Below are positions 8,340-16,333 of a stretch of DNA of 64,000 nt, in pieces. The stretch spans positions 1-64,000 of the forward strand of contig CALXLV010000006.1 of assembly GCA_944389295.1 (NCBI GenBank), read 5' to 3'. The translations under genes were made by a program, and so were the position numbers. Numbering within the stretch: the first letter of the stretch is position 1; each line of letters opens with the position of its first letter. The notes below the pieces were generated by a model. The model was given only the letters and a program-made list of their open reading frames with translations, did no database searches and had not been told where the DNA came from. This stretch comes from an uncultured Spirochaetaceae bacterium. Its GTDB lineage: Bacteria > Spirochaetota > Spirochaetia > Sphaerochaetales > Sphaerochaetaceae.

Positions 8340-10325
8340 TCAATCGGCTGAGGCCCTGCTTCTGAGGCTTACAGGCTCAAAAGCAATGCCGTGGCCGGTA
8401 AAATACTTTGTGAAGAACTCGTAGTAGTTGAGACGGAGCGACTGTATTCCAGCCGAAAGTCCCTCCAGTACGATGACAAGGACATTTCCGAGAATCATTA
8501 TGAGGATCTGCGGAACTATGCTTCCCGGCATTGCCGCCATCTGGTAGAAGGCAGACATCAGCGAGGCGTGCGCGATTCCCAGACCCGCGACTCTCATGAA
8601 CGAGAGCGAGTTGGAGAGGAAGCCGGAGAATATCTCCAGAACCTCAACAAGGAACTCCATAACGGTATCCATCAGAAGGCGTCCTATGCCCTTTTTCTTT
8701 CCGTGACGCCTTTCAATGATGAACTCCACAGGCATCTTGAGCGCTATGAGGACAAGACATGCGGTGAGCACCGGCTGGAAGAACCATGAGGTCGGGAACG
8801 TCTTGTATCCCGATGCCACGAATCCCCAAGCGAACCATATGCCCAGTGCGTAGAGCACGCCTCCGACAAGTCCGTTCTTGTCAAAGACAAGCTCGAAGAA
8901 TCTCTTCTTCCTCACGAGGTTTATCCAGTTGAGCACGAGGCCGAGGTATATCACTACAATGCCGAACTTTATCGTGATTCCCAGTATGTCATAGATATCC
9001 TGGATAAGCCCCTGAACAGGCTCACCCTCGACGACAGCATCAAAATTGAACCACAGCGCGGGAATGAGGCTGAAGCCGAAACACGAGCCGAAGAGCAGTC
9101 CTCCAGCCATCGATGCAGGCCCGAGGAAGATCAGGAGCGAACAGAGATACCTAGAGATAAGTCCGTCCGGCTTCGTCGGATTCTTTGCGTATATCCACTT
9201 CCCGACAAGTCCGACAAGGAGAAGGATGAATCCCTGTCCGAGATCGGCGAACATCAGCGCGAACATGCAGAGATAAGCCACAGCTGTGAAAGGAGTCGGG
9301 TTTATCGAACCGTACTCAGGAGTGCTGTAGTTGTTCACCATGCGCTCGAACGGCTTGAGGATCTTCGGGCTTGTCATCTCCACAGGCACTTCCTCGCGCG
9401 GCACCTCGTCGGCATCCGTCCATTCGATTATGCATCTGCCCTTCGTCGCGGAGTATATCAGCTTTGAGACATCATCAGACTCTTCTGCAGGAACCCATCC
9501 TGAAAAGAGCGATGTGTTCTTAGTGTATGAGAAGAATGACTCGACGTGCTCGCAGAGCTCATGCATCCTCACGCTCTTCCACATCGCGGCAAGGTCCCCT
9601 GCCTTCTCTCTTATCCTCGACTGCGCCTCCGCGGAGAGTTTTCCGAGCTCCGCTTTGCAGCCTTCGACTTCGGCCTTCGCCTCGGCAACAGCCTCATTAA
9701 GAGCGTTTTTCTGTGCCTCGGAATCTGTGGACTCTGTCCATCCGAACTTGTCCATGACGTCGGTCACTCGCGAAGAATCGCGGCGGAGCGTCAGCGATAT
9801 GTACGGCTTCTGGCTGAAGAGGAATACTCCACCGATCTGCTGCAGGCGGAGAAGCAGGTCCGAGGAACTGCCGTGGGTATTCATGCCCACCCTGATGTCC
9901 AGGTAGCTGCTGTCATTATCGTCGGCGCTGTAGCGGATTATCTCCTCAATGGCGTTTATATCCTGATTGATCTCCTTCTGCCTGTCGCGTATGGACTGGA
10001 GAGAGAGCGACAGCTTGTCCAGATAGCGTCTGCATCCCTCGGCATCCAGCGCTCCCATCTCCTCTGCATCCTTCGTGGCAAGCTCAGGAGCGGCTATTCC
10101 GCCCTCCCTGAGAAGCGTCTCGATGCGCACCCTCATATCAGAGAGGACAGCTTTCGGAACCGCAGATGAATGGGCTGAGAGCTTCGCCATCTTCTCCGCG
10201 GGAAGGGAATCAATATGGACGAACTCCATGACGCCCTTCTCGAGAAGAGAACGGACGACGCTGTCCCTGTCGCTCTCAAGCACGACAGCTGTCAGCATCC
10301 TCATCTTACGGGTAAACATGCTCAT
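8340..10325 (-). CDS. atpI: V-type ATP synthase subunit I (a-type stator/ion channel)
   Basis: A 661-residue membrane subunit. Residues 1-330 are a cytoplasmic arm with a coiled coil (about 90-240); residues 345-650 hold seven or eight membrane helices. The GDIGHG-like family block appears as FADLGQGFILLLVGL, and NSLSFMRVAGLGIAHASL near 590 carries the essential arginine that faces the K-ring glutamate. The subunit forms the two ion half-channels. I start at 10325 (MSMFTRKMRML) because it gives an ATGA overlap with the preceding stop and has AGGA before it; the frame extends 36 bases further upstream without better support. Confidence 0.95.
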   Translation of the reverse strand: MSMFTRKMRMLTAVVLESDRDSVVRSLLEKGVMEFVHIDSLPAEKMAKLSAHSSAVPKAVLSDMRVRIETLLREGGIAAPELATKDAEEMGALDAEGCRRYLDKLSLSLQSIRDRQKEINQDINAIEEIIRYSADDNDSSYLDIRVGMNTHGSSSDLLLRLQQIGGVFLFSQKPYISLTLRRDSSRVTDVMDKFGWTESTDSEAQKNALNEAVAEAKAEVEGCKAELGKLSAEAQSRIREKAGDLAAMWKSVRMHELCEHVESFFSYTKNTSLFSGWVPAEESDDVSKLIYSATKGRCIIEWTDADEVPREEVPVEMTSPKILKPFERMVNNYSTPEYGSINPTPFTAVAYLCMFALMFADLGQGFILLLVGLVGKWIYAKNPTKPDGLISRYLCSLLIFLGPASMAGGLLFGSCFGFSLIPALWFNFDAVVEGEPVQGLIQDIYDILGITIKFGIVVIYLGLVLNWINLVRKKRFFELVFDKNGLVGGVLYALGIWFAWGFVASGYKTFPTSWFFQPVLTACLVLIALKMPVEFIIERRHGKKKGIGRLLMDTVMEFLVEVLEIFSGFLSNSLSFMRVAGLGIAHASLMSAFYQMAAMPGSIVPQILIMILGNVLVIVLEGLSAGIQSLRLNYYEFFTKYFTGHGIAFEPVSLRSRASAD

Positions 10326-11419
10326 AATCCTAACCCCTCCCTTATTTTCTCCTCGCTCCACTGGTAGAACTTGCCGGAGAGGATGGCCCTTATCACGGCA
10401 TCCTCGCTGGAGCGGAGGAAGAAATAGGACAGGACAACCCCTATTGTGAAGGGATCACCCGCAAGTATCTTCGTATATTCCTTCTTTCTTCTTTCAGAAA
10501 GATATTCCTCTATCAGGACTATTTCCCTGTTGTTCTCGTCAAGCGTCGTGAGATCATCGGCGGTGCGCCTTATCCTCGCGATCTCCTCAGATATCTGCGG
10601 ATAGTGTCTCTGGACGATGTCCTTCATCAGCGCCATCGGGTCATCGGAATCAAGCGCTCCGGTCTTTCTGGCCTCCTCCGCTATATATCCCATCGGTATC
10701 ATGACCGCCTTCATCTCCGCCGCGGAGAGGTGGTATGAGTACCTGTACCTTGTCAGCATGAGTATGTTCTTGAGATCGACATCAACGCTGTAGATATGCT
10801 CTGCGATCTTCCTGTCCCTGCCGGAGAGCTCTGAGACACCCTTCTCCAGGTGCCTGAACCACATGTGGTCAAGAGCTATCTCAAGCGGGAAAAGCCCGTT
10901 CTCCGCAATCCTCTCAAGGGAGAATGAGGAGAGAACATCATGATAGGGAGTTCCTGCGAATGCGGAAAGCAGATCGGGATATGTCGATGCGTTTATTACG
11001 GCATCATAGTCTATCTGATGGACTATTATTTTTCTGTAGATATATGACGCTCTGTATGAGATCGCATGATGGCGCACAGCATCTGAATACCAGAGCCTTA
11101 TCGCGTTCTTGACGTTATCAATCTCAACTTTCTCCAGCAGAACAGAGAGGAACGCCGCGGGAACGGAGGGAAGATATCCCTCTACTTCCCTGTAGCACGC
11201 GATCTCCTCCTCTAGAAGGGCAAGCTCGACCTGCTGCAGATCGCCGGTTTTCCTGTAGACCTCGGCCAGCCTCGAATGCCTTGTGCCGTCCAGTTTCGCC
11301 ACAGCCTCCGTCAGAGACGGAGACTTGAGCATCTCGTCGAAGAGAGTGCGGTCGTGCATGATGCCGATTCGGGCTCTCAGCTTGGCGTTCACGAAAGCGT
11401 AATCAGAAACCCTGCTCAT
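10322..11419 (-). CDS. atpC: V-type ATP synthase subunit C (V0 d/AC39 type)
   Basis: A 365-residue helical protein of the V0D/AC39 family, which caps the membrane rotor and links it to subunits D and F. Family signs are the N-terminal YAFVNAKLRARIGIM, the repeated pattern of three helical bundles with KNAIRLWY and DLKNILMLTRYRY, which mirror each other as in other C subunits, and the length. It overlaps the stator-coil gene by 4 bp and subunit I by 4 bp. Having C before I differs from the usual archaeal or enterococcal order in which I and K precede C. Confidence 0.92.
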   Translation of the reverse strand: MSRVSDYAFVNAKLRARIGIMHDRTLFDEMLKSPSLTEAVAKLDGTRHSRLAEVYRKTGDLQQVELALLEEEIACYREVEGYLPSVPAAFLSVLLEKVEIDNVKNAIRLWYSDAVRHHAISYRASYIYRKIIVHQIDYDAVINASTYPDLLSAFAGTPYHDVLSSFSLERIAENGLFPLEIALDHMWFRHLEKGVSELSGRDRKIAEHIYSVDVDLKNILMLTRYRYSYHLSAAEMKAVMIPMGYIAEEARKTGALDSDDPMALMKDIVQRHYPQISEEIARIRRTADDLTTLDENNREIVLIEEYLSERRKKEYTKILAGDPFTIGVVLSYFFLRSSEDAVIRAILSGKFYQWSEEKIREGLGL

Positions 11420-11748
11420 CTATGCTCCGAAAGATCCGTGCGGCAGATACGCTCGACAATACGGGAAGCGGCGGCTTCGAGAACGGACCTGTCTACAACG
11501 CTGGCCTCATTCTGTATTCTCTCACGCTCCGCCTCATACTCATCCAGCTTGTTCTTGAGAACCTCCTCGGCCCTCTCCACATCAGCCTTGCCCTCTTCCC
11601 TTACGGCCTCGACGGCATCGGCTATTATTCTGGCGGCCCTGTCATGGGCATCTGAGACGGTATCCCTCGCCTTCTTCTGTGCATCCTCTATGATCTTCGC
11701 TGCCTCATCCTCGACACTGAGGATGTCATCAATCACTTCACTCTGCAT
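11416..11748 (-). CDS. V-type ATPase stator coiled-coil subunit (G/H-like)
   Basis: The 110-residue product is almost entirely one coiled coil: EDEAAKIIEDAQKKARDTV and onward, rich in alanine, glutamate and arginine. Position, length and composition match the G (AhaH/NtpF) subunit that pairs with subunit E to make the peripheral stalk; sequence alone is too degenerate to prove this. I start at the ATG at 11748, which has GGGAG eight bases upstream; a GTG at 11757 would have no ribosome site. It is the first gene of the V-ATPase operon. Confidence 0.8.
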   Translation of the reverse strand: MQSEVIDDILSVEDEAAKIIEDAQKKARDTVSDAHDRAARIIADAVEAVREEGKADVERAEEVLKNKLDEYEAERERIQNEASVVDRSVLEAAASRIVERICRTDLSEHR

Positions 11749-11854
11749 ATAATGCACTCCCGTCCCATTACACTTTGAAACTTTTGCAACCGAACGTCAA
11801 GCAAGACTGCAGAACACTTCCTGCCGGGCATACGGAGAAAATCCGAAGAGCATG

Positions 11855-11889
11855 GAAAAAGAATAACGGGACCCTTTCAGATCCCGTTC
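11855..11889 (-). terminator. Terminator after tRNA-Pro
   Basis: On the minus strand AACGGGA pairs with TCCCGTT around TCTGAAAGGG-type loop sequence (11865-11888), followed by a T-rich run ATTCTTTTT. It separates the tRNA from the V-ATPase operon. Confidence 0.85.
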
Positions 11890-11892
11890 TTT

Positions 11893-11965
11893 CGGGCAAG
11901 GCGGATTTGAACCGCCGACCCCAAGTCCCCCAGACTTGTACGCTAAACCCCTGCGCTATTGCCCG
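11893..11965 (-). tRNA. tRNA-Pro (anticodon GGG)
   Basis: The minus strand folds into a cloverleaf: acceptor CGGGCAA with TTGCCCG, T arm GGCGG/CCGCC around the GTTTGAATC-type loop, and an anticodon stem CAAGT/ACTTG with loop CTGGGGG, giving anticodon GGG. The discriminator base is A and CCA is not encoded. A terminator follows directly. Confidence 0.95.
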
Positions 11966-11977
11966 TTTACCTGACGA

Positions 11978-12006
11978 ACATTAGCACAACGGAGACTGTC
12001 TGTCAA
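11978..12006 (-). promoter_or_regulatory. Promoter of tRNA-Pro
   Basis: Minus strand TTGACA (12001-12006), 17 bases, TAATGT (11978-11983), ending 13 bases before the tRNA. It overlaps nothing else and lies back-to-back with the -10 box of the flavoprotein gene. Confidence 0.75.
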
Positions 12007-12015
12007 ATGATGCGC

Positions 12016-12021
12016 TATAAT
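12016..12021 (+). promoter_or_regulatory. -10 box of the flavoprotein gene (near-leaderless)
   Basis: A perfect TATAAT ends 8 bases before the ATG at 12030. No clear -35 and no Shine-Dalgarno sequence are present, so the transcript probably begins at or within two bases of the start codon. Confidence 0.5.
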
Positions 12022-12029
12022 CTTTTTTC

Positions 12030-12530
12030 ATGGAAATCGTAATAGCGGGAAGCCCCCGTAAAGGCATGTATTCAGACAGGCTCGCATCCTCATATGCGGA
12101 AGCGAGAAATGCAGAGATCATCTACGCCCGGGACGTAAAAGCATCACCCTGCCGGGCATGCGGCTGGTGCAAGGGAAAGGGAAACGGAGAGTGCGTGCAG
12201 AAAGACGGCATGAGCGATGTTCTCAGCCGCATAAGGAAAGCCGATGCTCTCGCTGTATTCTCCCCTGTTTACTGGTGGCAGCTCACAGCACAGGCAAAGA
12301 TCATAATAGACAGGCTCTATGCGATGACGGATGAGGAGTGGAACGGAAAACTGCTGACGGTCGTAGTCAACGGGGCTGCAGAGGACGACGACAGAGAATT
12401 TGCAATCCTGAGAGAGCAGTTTGAAGAGATGGCACACTATATAAAGGCCGATCTCAGATTCCTGGGAGTGGGAACGACGGACGATGCGGCATTTGAGAAA
12501 GCCGCGGAGAAAGTCAGAAAGCTATTCTGA
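12030..12530 (+). CDS. Iron-sulfur flavoprotein-like NAD(P)H-dependent oxidoreductase
   Basis: A 166-residue flavodoxin-fold protein. The N-terminus IVIAGSPRKGMYSDRLA is the FMN phosphate-binding loop of the NADPH-dependent FMN reductase family. A compact cysteine motif at about residues 44-60 (SPCRACGWC then seven residues and C) resembles the CxxCxxCx(n)C cluster site of iron-sulfur flavoproteins. FSPVYWWQLTAQAKIIIDR near 78-96 is the second flavin-contact block. Such proteins pass electrons to oxygen, peroxides or quinone-like compounds in anaerobes. It is expressed alone from its own promoter and ends at a strong bidirectional terminator. Confidence 0.85.
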   Translation: MEIVIAGSPRKGMYSDRLASSYAEARNAEIIYARDVKASPCRACGWCKGKGNGECVQKDGMSDVLSRIRKADALAVFSPVYWWQLTAQAKIIIDRLYAMTDEEWNGKLLTVVVNGAAEDDDREFAILREQFEEMAHYIKADLRFLGVGTTDDAAFEKAAEKVRKLF

Positions 12531-12542
12531 GAAAGCACAGAA

Positions 12543-12585
12543 AAAGCCTCCATTCCTTCCGCAGGGAAAGAACGGAGGCTTCTTT
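12543..12585. terminator. Bidirectional terminator between convergent genes
   Basis: AAGCCTCC (12544-12551) pairs with GGAGGCTT (12574-12581), and inner TTCC/GGAA bases extend the stem. The plus strand continues CTTTG and the minus strand continues into a T run (complement of GAAAAA), so it can end both the flavoprotein transcript and the solute-binding protein transcript. Confidence 0.8.
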
Positions 12586-12608
12586 GAAAAGTGCAAGATG
12601 AAGCTGTC

Positions 12609-14186
12609 TCAGAGCCCTCTTATCAGACCGCGCTCCTCCATCATCGCCACACCCTCATCGTTCCAGGCCTTTCCGCCAAGATTGCTGAACTGCTCGATGA
12701 AAGCGGCCCAGTTCTCGGGATTAAGCTCCTTAGCGCCGGAGAGGAACTCAGCAAGAGACTGCTCATAATAGCGAAGGACATCGGATGACGGCGTCGGCAG
12801 TGTTCCGGAACCGATGGCATTTGTCCACTTTCTAGACTGCATATCGCGGAGAACCTTGAATGCCGACATTTCCTTTCCGGAAACGGCGCATGTGTATGTC
12901 GGATAGCGTGAGGTAAGCTCAACATCGCTGTTGTAGAACGCAAGAGTCCTCAGCTGGGTGTACACCTGCCCTTTCTGTCCGGTGAAAGAATTCTCTCCGA
13001 GATCACCGACAACGGGAACACCGTTCTCATCGAATACATAATTCACGCCTTCCTGTCCCCATCCGAGAAGATAATAGCCTTCATCAGAGCTGCACCATTC
13101 AAGGAATTCGCATATCTTGTCCAGCTTGCCTTCGTCCGCAGCCCTCTGGGACACAGCGTAGATTCTGTAATTCATATCATACGTACCGATTGAGGCATGA
13201 CCTTCGGGACCGGTTATCGGATCAATGACGATCCACTCGCCGTCGGGGAAGTTTTTGTCGAACGGAGCATAGTTGGATTCAGAGGCATAAGCAGAATTCT
13301 GCTCATACATCATGCCGAACTTACCCTGCTTCCATGCCGCGCGGAAATCATCCTTCTTGTACGAAAGCCAGTTGGGATCGATTATGCCCTCATCGCACAT
13401 TCCCTTGAGGAATACCATGAAGTCATAGAACTCAGGCTTGTAGATGTTCAGACCCTGATTAGGCGCATCGAAGCACCAGAGACCCTCAACTCCGAAGGCT
13501 CCCATGATCGGCCAGAGGCGCGAGCCGGGATAGCCCTTGAGGTTTGCATCCGTCTCAACGAACGCGCCGTATCCGTAGGTGTCGTCGATTCCGTTGCCGT
13601 CGGGATCATCGAATGTGAACGCCCTTGCGACCTCGAGGAACTCCTCTGTGGTTGTAGGCACTTCAAGTCCGAGATTGTCAAGCCAGTCCTTCCTTATGAG
13701 AAGGCCCTCGCTCTTGATAAGCATGTTGGGCGATGAGAAACCATAGACATGCCCGTCGATCGTAGCATTGGCAATGGCATCCGCATCATAAATAATAGGT
13801 GTGCGGACAGGCATCTTCTCAAAGCAGTCATCAACCTGTGCTACAAGTCCCTGCTCGACAAGGTTCTCAAGAACCGGACGGCGGACCATGAAGAAATCAG
13901 GAAGATCGTTCGCCGCGCCTGCAGCCTGTATCTTCACATCCTGATCCGCCTCACTTGACGGGAGCATTGTCAGCTTGAGGTCGATTCCCAGCTTATCGCG
14001 CACAATATCATATCCTACCCAGTCCTCCGGAATCATTCCGGCTTCGGAAATCGTACCGCCGAACCAGAAATCAATAGTCACAAGACCATCTTCGTCACTT
14101 TCAGCTTCACCGCTGCCTCCTGCAAATACAAGGGAAGCAGCAAGCAGAAGAACAAGCAAAGCCAGATAATATTTTATCTGGCTCAT
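12609..14186 (-). CDS. ABC transporter extracellular solute-binding protein (sugar type)
   Basis: A 525-residue exported protein. The N-terminus has a signal peptide (KYYLALLVLLLAASLVFA) followed by GGSGEAE, a mature end common in spirochaete binding proteins. Features of the family-1/LipO-type oligosaccharide-binding proteins are visible: IDGHVYGFSS near 147, RKDWLDNLGLEVPTTTEEF near 170-190, and DPDGNGIDDTYG near 198-210. No permease or ATPase genes lie in the window next to it, so it is an orphan binding protein or serves a distant permease. It is divergent from a GH120 xylosidase, which makes xylo-oligosaccharides a plausible ligand; that is inference. AAGGAGG precedes the ATG. Confidence 0.88.
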   Translation of the reverse strand: MSQIKYYLALLVLLLAASLVFAGGSGEAESDEDGLVTIDFWFGGTISEAGMIPEDWVGYDIVRDKLGIDLKLTMLPSSEADQDVKIQAAGAANDLPDFFMVRRPVLENLVEQGLVAQVDDCFEKMPVRTPIIYDADAIANATIDGHVYGFSSPNMLIKSEGLLIRKDWLDNLGLEVPTTTEEFLEVARAFTFDDPDGNGIDDTYGYGAFVETDANLKGYPGSRLWPIMGAFGVEGLWCFDAPNQGLNIYKPEFYDFMVFLKGMCDEGIIDPNWLSYKKDDFRAAWKQGKFGMMYEQNSAYASESNYAPFDKNFPDGEWIVIDPITGPEGHASIGTYDMNYRIYAVSQRAADEGKLDKICEFLEWCSSDEGYYLLGWGQEGVNYVFDENGVPVVGDLGENSFTGQKGQVYTQLRTLAFYNSDVELTSRYPTYTCAVSGKEMSAFKVLRDMQSRKWTNAIGSGTLPTPSSDVLRYYEQSLAEFLSGAKELNPENWAAFIEQFSNLGGKAWNDEGVAMMEERGLIRGL

Positions 14187-14250
14187 AGAGCCTCCTTTTT
14201 CAAGACAGGAATAAGTCTAATTGCCCAGCAGCCGGAAAACAAGAAAAAAC

Positions 14251-14279
14251 TTGCCTGCGGAAACACGGGATGCCATACT
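14251..14279 (+). promoter_or_regulatory. Promoter of the GH120 gene
   Basis: TTGCCT (14251-14256), 17 bases, CATACT (14274-14279). Transcription would start near 14286, giving a 25-base leader that includes AGGAGG. Confidence 0.5.
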
Positions 14280-14310
14280 GACCTCTGGTGAAAAGGAACC
14301 AGGAGGAAAT

Positions 14311-16269
14311 ATGGAATACTTTGTCTCTTCATCTGCCGGCAAATCAGGATGCGGAAGTTTCTCAGAACCATTCAGGACAATCTCGGAAGCGGCAGCGGCG
14401 GCAATGCCCGGAGATATAGTCACTGTGATGCCGGGAATATACAGGGAAGAAGTCAATCCGCCCCGCGGAGGACGTGAAGGAGCCCCTGTCACATACCGTT
14501 CCGCGGAACCGAGAAAAGCAGTCATAACCGGTGCGGAGGAAATAAAGGGATGGAAACGCTGGAAGGGCACGATATATACAGTGGAACTCGATGATTCCCT
14601 CTTCGGCAGCTATAACCCATATACCGAAATTCTGCAGGGTGACTGGCTGAACAGCACAGGACTGCATGCAGGAGAGGTATATCTGAACGGCAGGGCGATG
14701 CATGAGGTGACTTCGATGGATGAACTTGAGAGCACCAATCTTCACCTTGAGGCATGGGACCCGTCCTTCTCTCTGTACAAATGGTTCACAGAGCAGAAAG
14801 AAGGAAAGACGATCCTTTATGCCGACTTTCAGGGAACTGATCCGGAAAAGGAAAGCGTGGAGATAAATGTCAGGAGAAGATGCTTCTTTCCCGCAGATAC
14901 TGGAATAAACTACATAACCGTATCAGGTTTTGTACTCTGCAAAGCCGCTACGACATGGGCGCCTCCCACAGCATTCCAGGACGGCATGATAGGTCCTCAC
15001 TGGAGCAGAGGCTGGATCATAGAGAACTGCGAGATCGCAGATTCAAAATGTTCGGGAATCTCGCTCGGAAAGAAATATCAGCCGGAAAACGACAACAAAT
15101 GGACAAGAGGAGGGATGAAGGACGGCTCTCAGACAGAGCGTGAAGTCATCTGCCTCTCTCTGAAAGAAGGCTGGAACAGGGAGAATACAGGATCACACAT
15201 CATCAGGAACTGCGAAATACATGACTGCGGACAGGCTGGAATCGTCGGCCATCTCGGCTGCGTATTCTCCCTTATAGATAACAACAGCATCCATCATATA
15301 AATACAAGAAGAGAGCTTATCGGGTCAGAGATCGGAGGCATAAAGCTGCATGCCGCCATAGACACGGTGATAAGAAACAACAGAATCCATCACTGCACCC
15401 GCGGTATCTGGCTTGACTGGCAGGCGCAGGGAACAAGAGTAAGCGGCAATGTGTTCTACGAAAACGTTATGCCGGAAAAGGCCAGAAGGGAAAAAGGGAC
15501 AGCACCGGGAGAGGACCTCTTCATTGAAGTTAGCCACGGTCCGACAATAGTGGACAACAACATCTTCCTCTCCCCCTTCCCGCTCAAGCTGGCGGCCCAG
15601 GGAACAGCGTTCATACACAACCTCTTCTGCGGGCCGTTCACAAGCATCGGCATAGGAACAAACAACGGCAAGACGCCCAATCCGCGTTATACGCCTTATC
15701 ACATGCCGCATGACACGGCGATCATGGGATTCATGACGATTCTGCACGGAGATGACAGATTTTACGGCAATATATTCACGGGCTCTTCGCGCTACACCGA
15801 ATGGGCGGAAGAGAATACAGGAAAAGCAGGCACATCGCAGTTCAACGGCTATCCTGATCCGGAAGCATATTTCAGCAGGCTGCAGAGAGCGCTGGAGACG
15901 GATATCCGAATCGACAGGGAAAGATACTATGACCATCTCCCGGTTTACTCACGGTATAATGTCTACTGCATGGGAGCGGAACCCTTCGACAAGGAATCCG
16001 ATGCCGAGATCATCAGCAATGCTTCAATTGATTTTGAGGAAAGAAAAGACGGCATACATCTTAAAACCAATCTTTTCAGTATGATGAAACAGCGCGTACC
16101 CGCAATCAGTTCGGAAGATCTGGGTACGGCCTTTGAACCGGAAGAAAGATTCGAGAATCCGGATGGAAGCAGCATACTCTTCGACACCGACATACACGGG
16201 GTAAAGAGAACCGAAAACTCACTTCCCGGACCGTTCAGCTCCGAGGAATCAGCAAAGCTGCCGCTTTGA
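14311..16269 (+). CDS. GH120 beta-xylosidase (parallel beta-helix)
   Basis: The 652-residue protein closely follows the remembered sequence of Thermoanaerobacterium XylC, the founding GH120 enzyme: GDWLN near 110, AATTWAPPTAFQDG near 212, GSHIIRNCEIHDCGQAGIVG near 294, GIWLDWQAQGTRV and DLFIEVSHGP. The equivalents of its two catalytic acids are Asp369 (in LDWQ) and Glu406 (in IEVSHG). GH120 enzymes release xylose from xylo-oligosaccharides with retention of configuration. There is no signal peptide, so it acts in the cytoplasm on imported oligosaccharides. About 14 extra residues sit between the two catalytic strands compared with XylC. The start at 14311 is fixed by AGGAGGAAAT before the ATG. 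Divergent from the sugar-binding protein. Confidence 0.9.
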   Translation: MEYFVSSSAGKSGCGSFSEPFRTISEAAAAAMPGDIVTVMPGIYREEVNPPRGGREGAPVTYRSAEPRKAVITGAEEIKGWKRWKGTIYTVELDDSLFGSYNPYTEILQGDWLNSTGLHAGEVYLNGRAMHEVTSMDELESTNLHLEAWDPSFSLYKWFTEQKEGKTILYADFQGTDPEKESVEINVRRRCFFPADTGINYITVSGFVLCKAATTWAPPTAFQDGMIGPHWSRGWIIENCEIADSKCSGISLGKKYQPENDNKWTRGGMKDGSQTEREVICLSLKEGWNRENTGSHIIRNCEIHDCGQAGIVGHLGCVFSLIDNNSIHHINTRRELIGSEIGGIKLHAAIDTVIRNNRIHHCTRGIWLDWQAQGTRVSGNVFYENVMPEKARREKGTAPGEDLFIEVSHGPTIVDNNIFLSPFPLKLAAQGTAFIHNLFCGPFTSIGIGTNNGKTPNPRYTPYHMPHDTAIMGFMTILHGDDRFYGNIFTGSSRYTEWAEENTGKAGTSQFNGYPDPEAYFSRLQRALETDIRIDRERYYDHLPVYSRYNVYCMGAEPFDKESDAEIISNASIDFEERKDGIHLKTNLFSMMKQRVPAISSEDLGTAFEPEERFENPDGSSILFDTDIHGVKRTENSLPGPFSSEESAKLPL

Positions 16270-16278
16270 CACTAAAAG

Positions 16279-16304
16279 GAGGAACCGCGATTCCGCGGTT
16301 CCTC
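16279..16304 (-). terminator. Terminator of nrdD
   Basis: A perfect 11-base-pair stem, GAGGAACCGCG with CGCGGTTCCTC, and a four-base loop. On the minus strand it is followed by CTTTTAG, so it mainly serves nrdD; it may also stop the convergent GH120 transcript. Confidence 0.85.
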
Positions 16305-16333
16305 TGCTTAATCAGAAAATCAGTTTGTGCAGT

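Noticed and set aside
9546..10169. Plus-strand frame of 207 codons inside subunit I
   Set aside because: A shadow of the minus-strand membrane subunit, with no motif or ribosome site.
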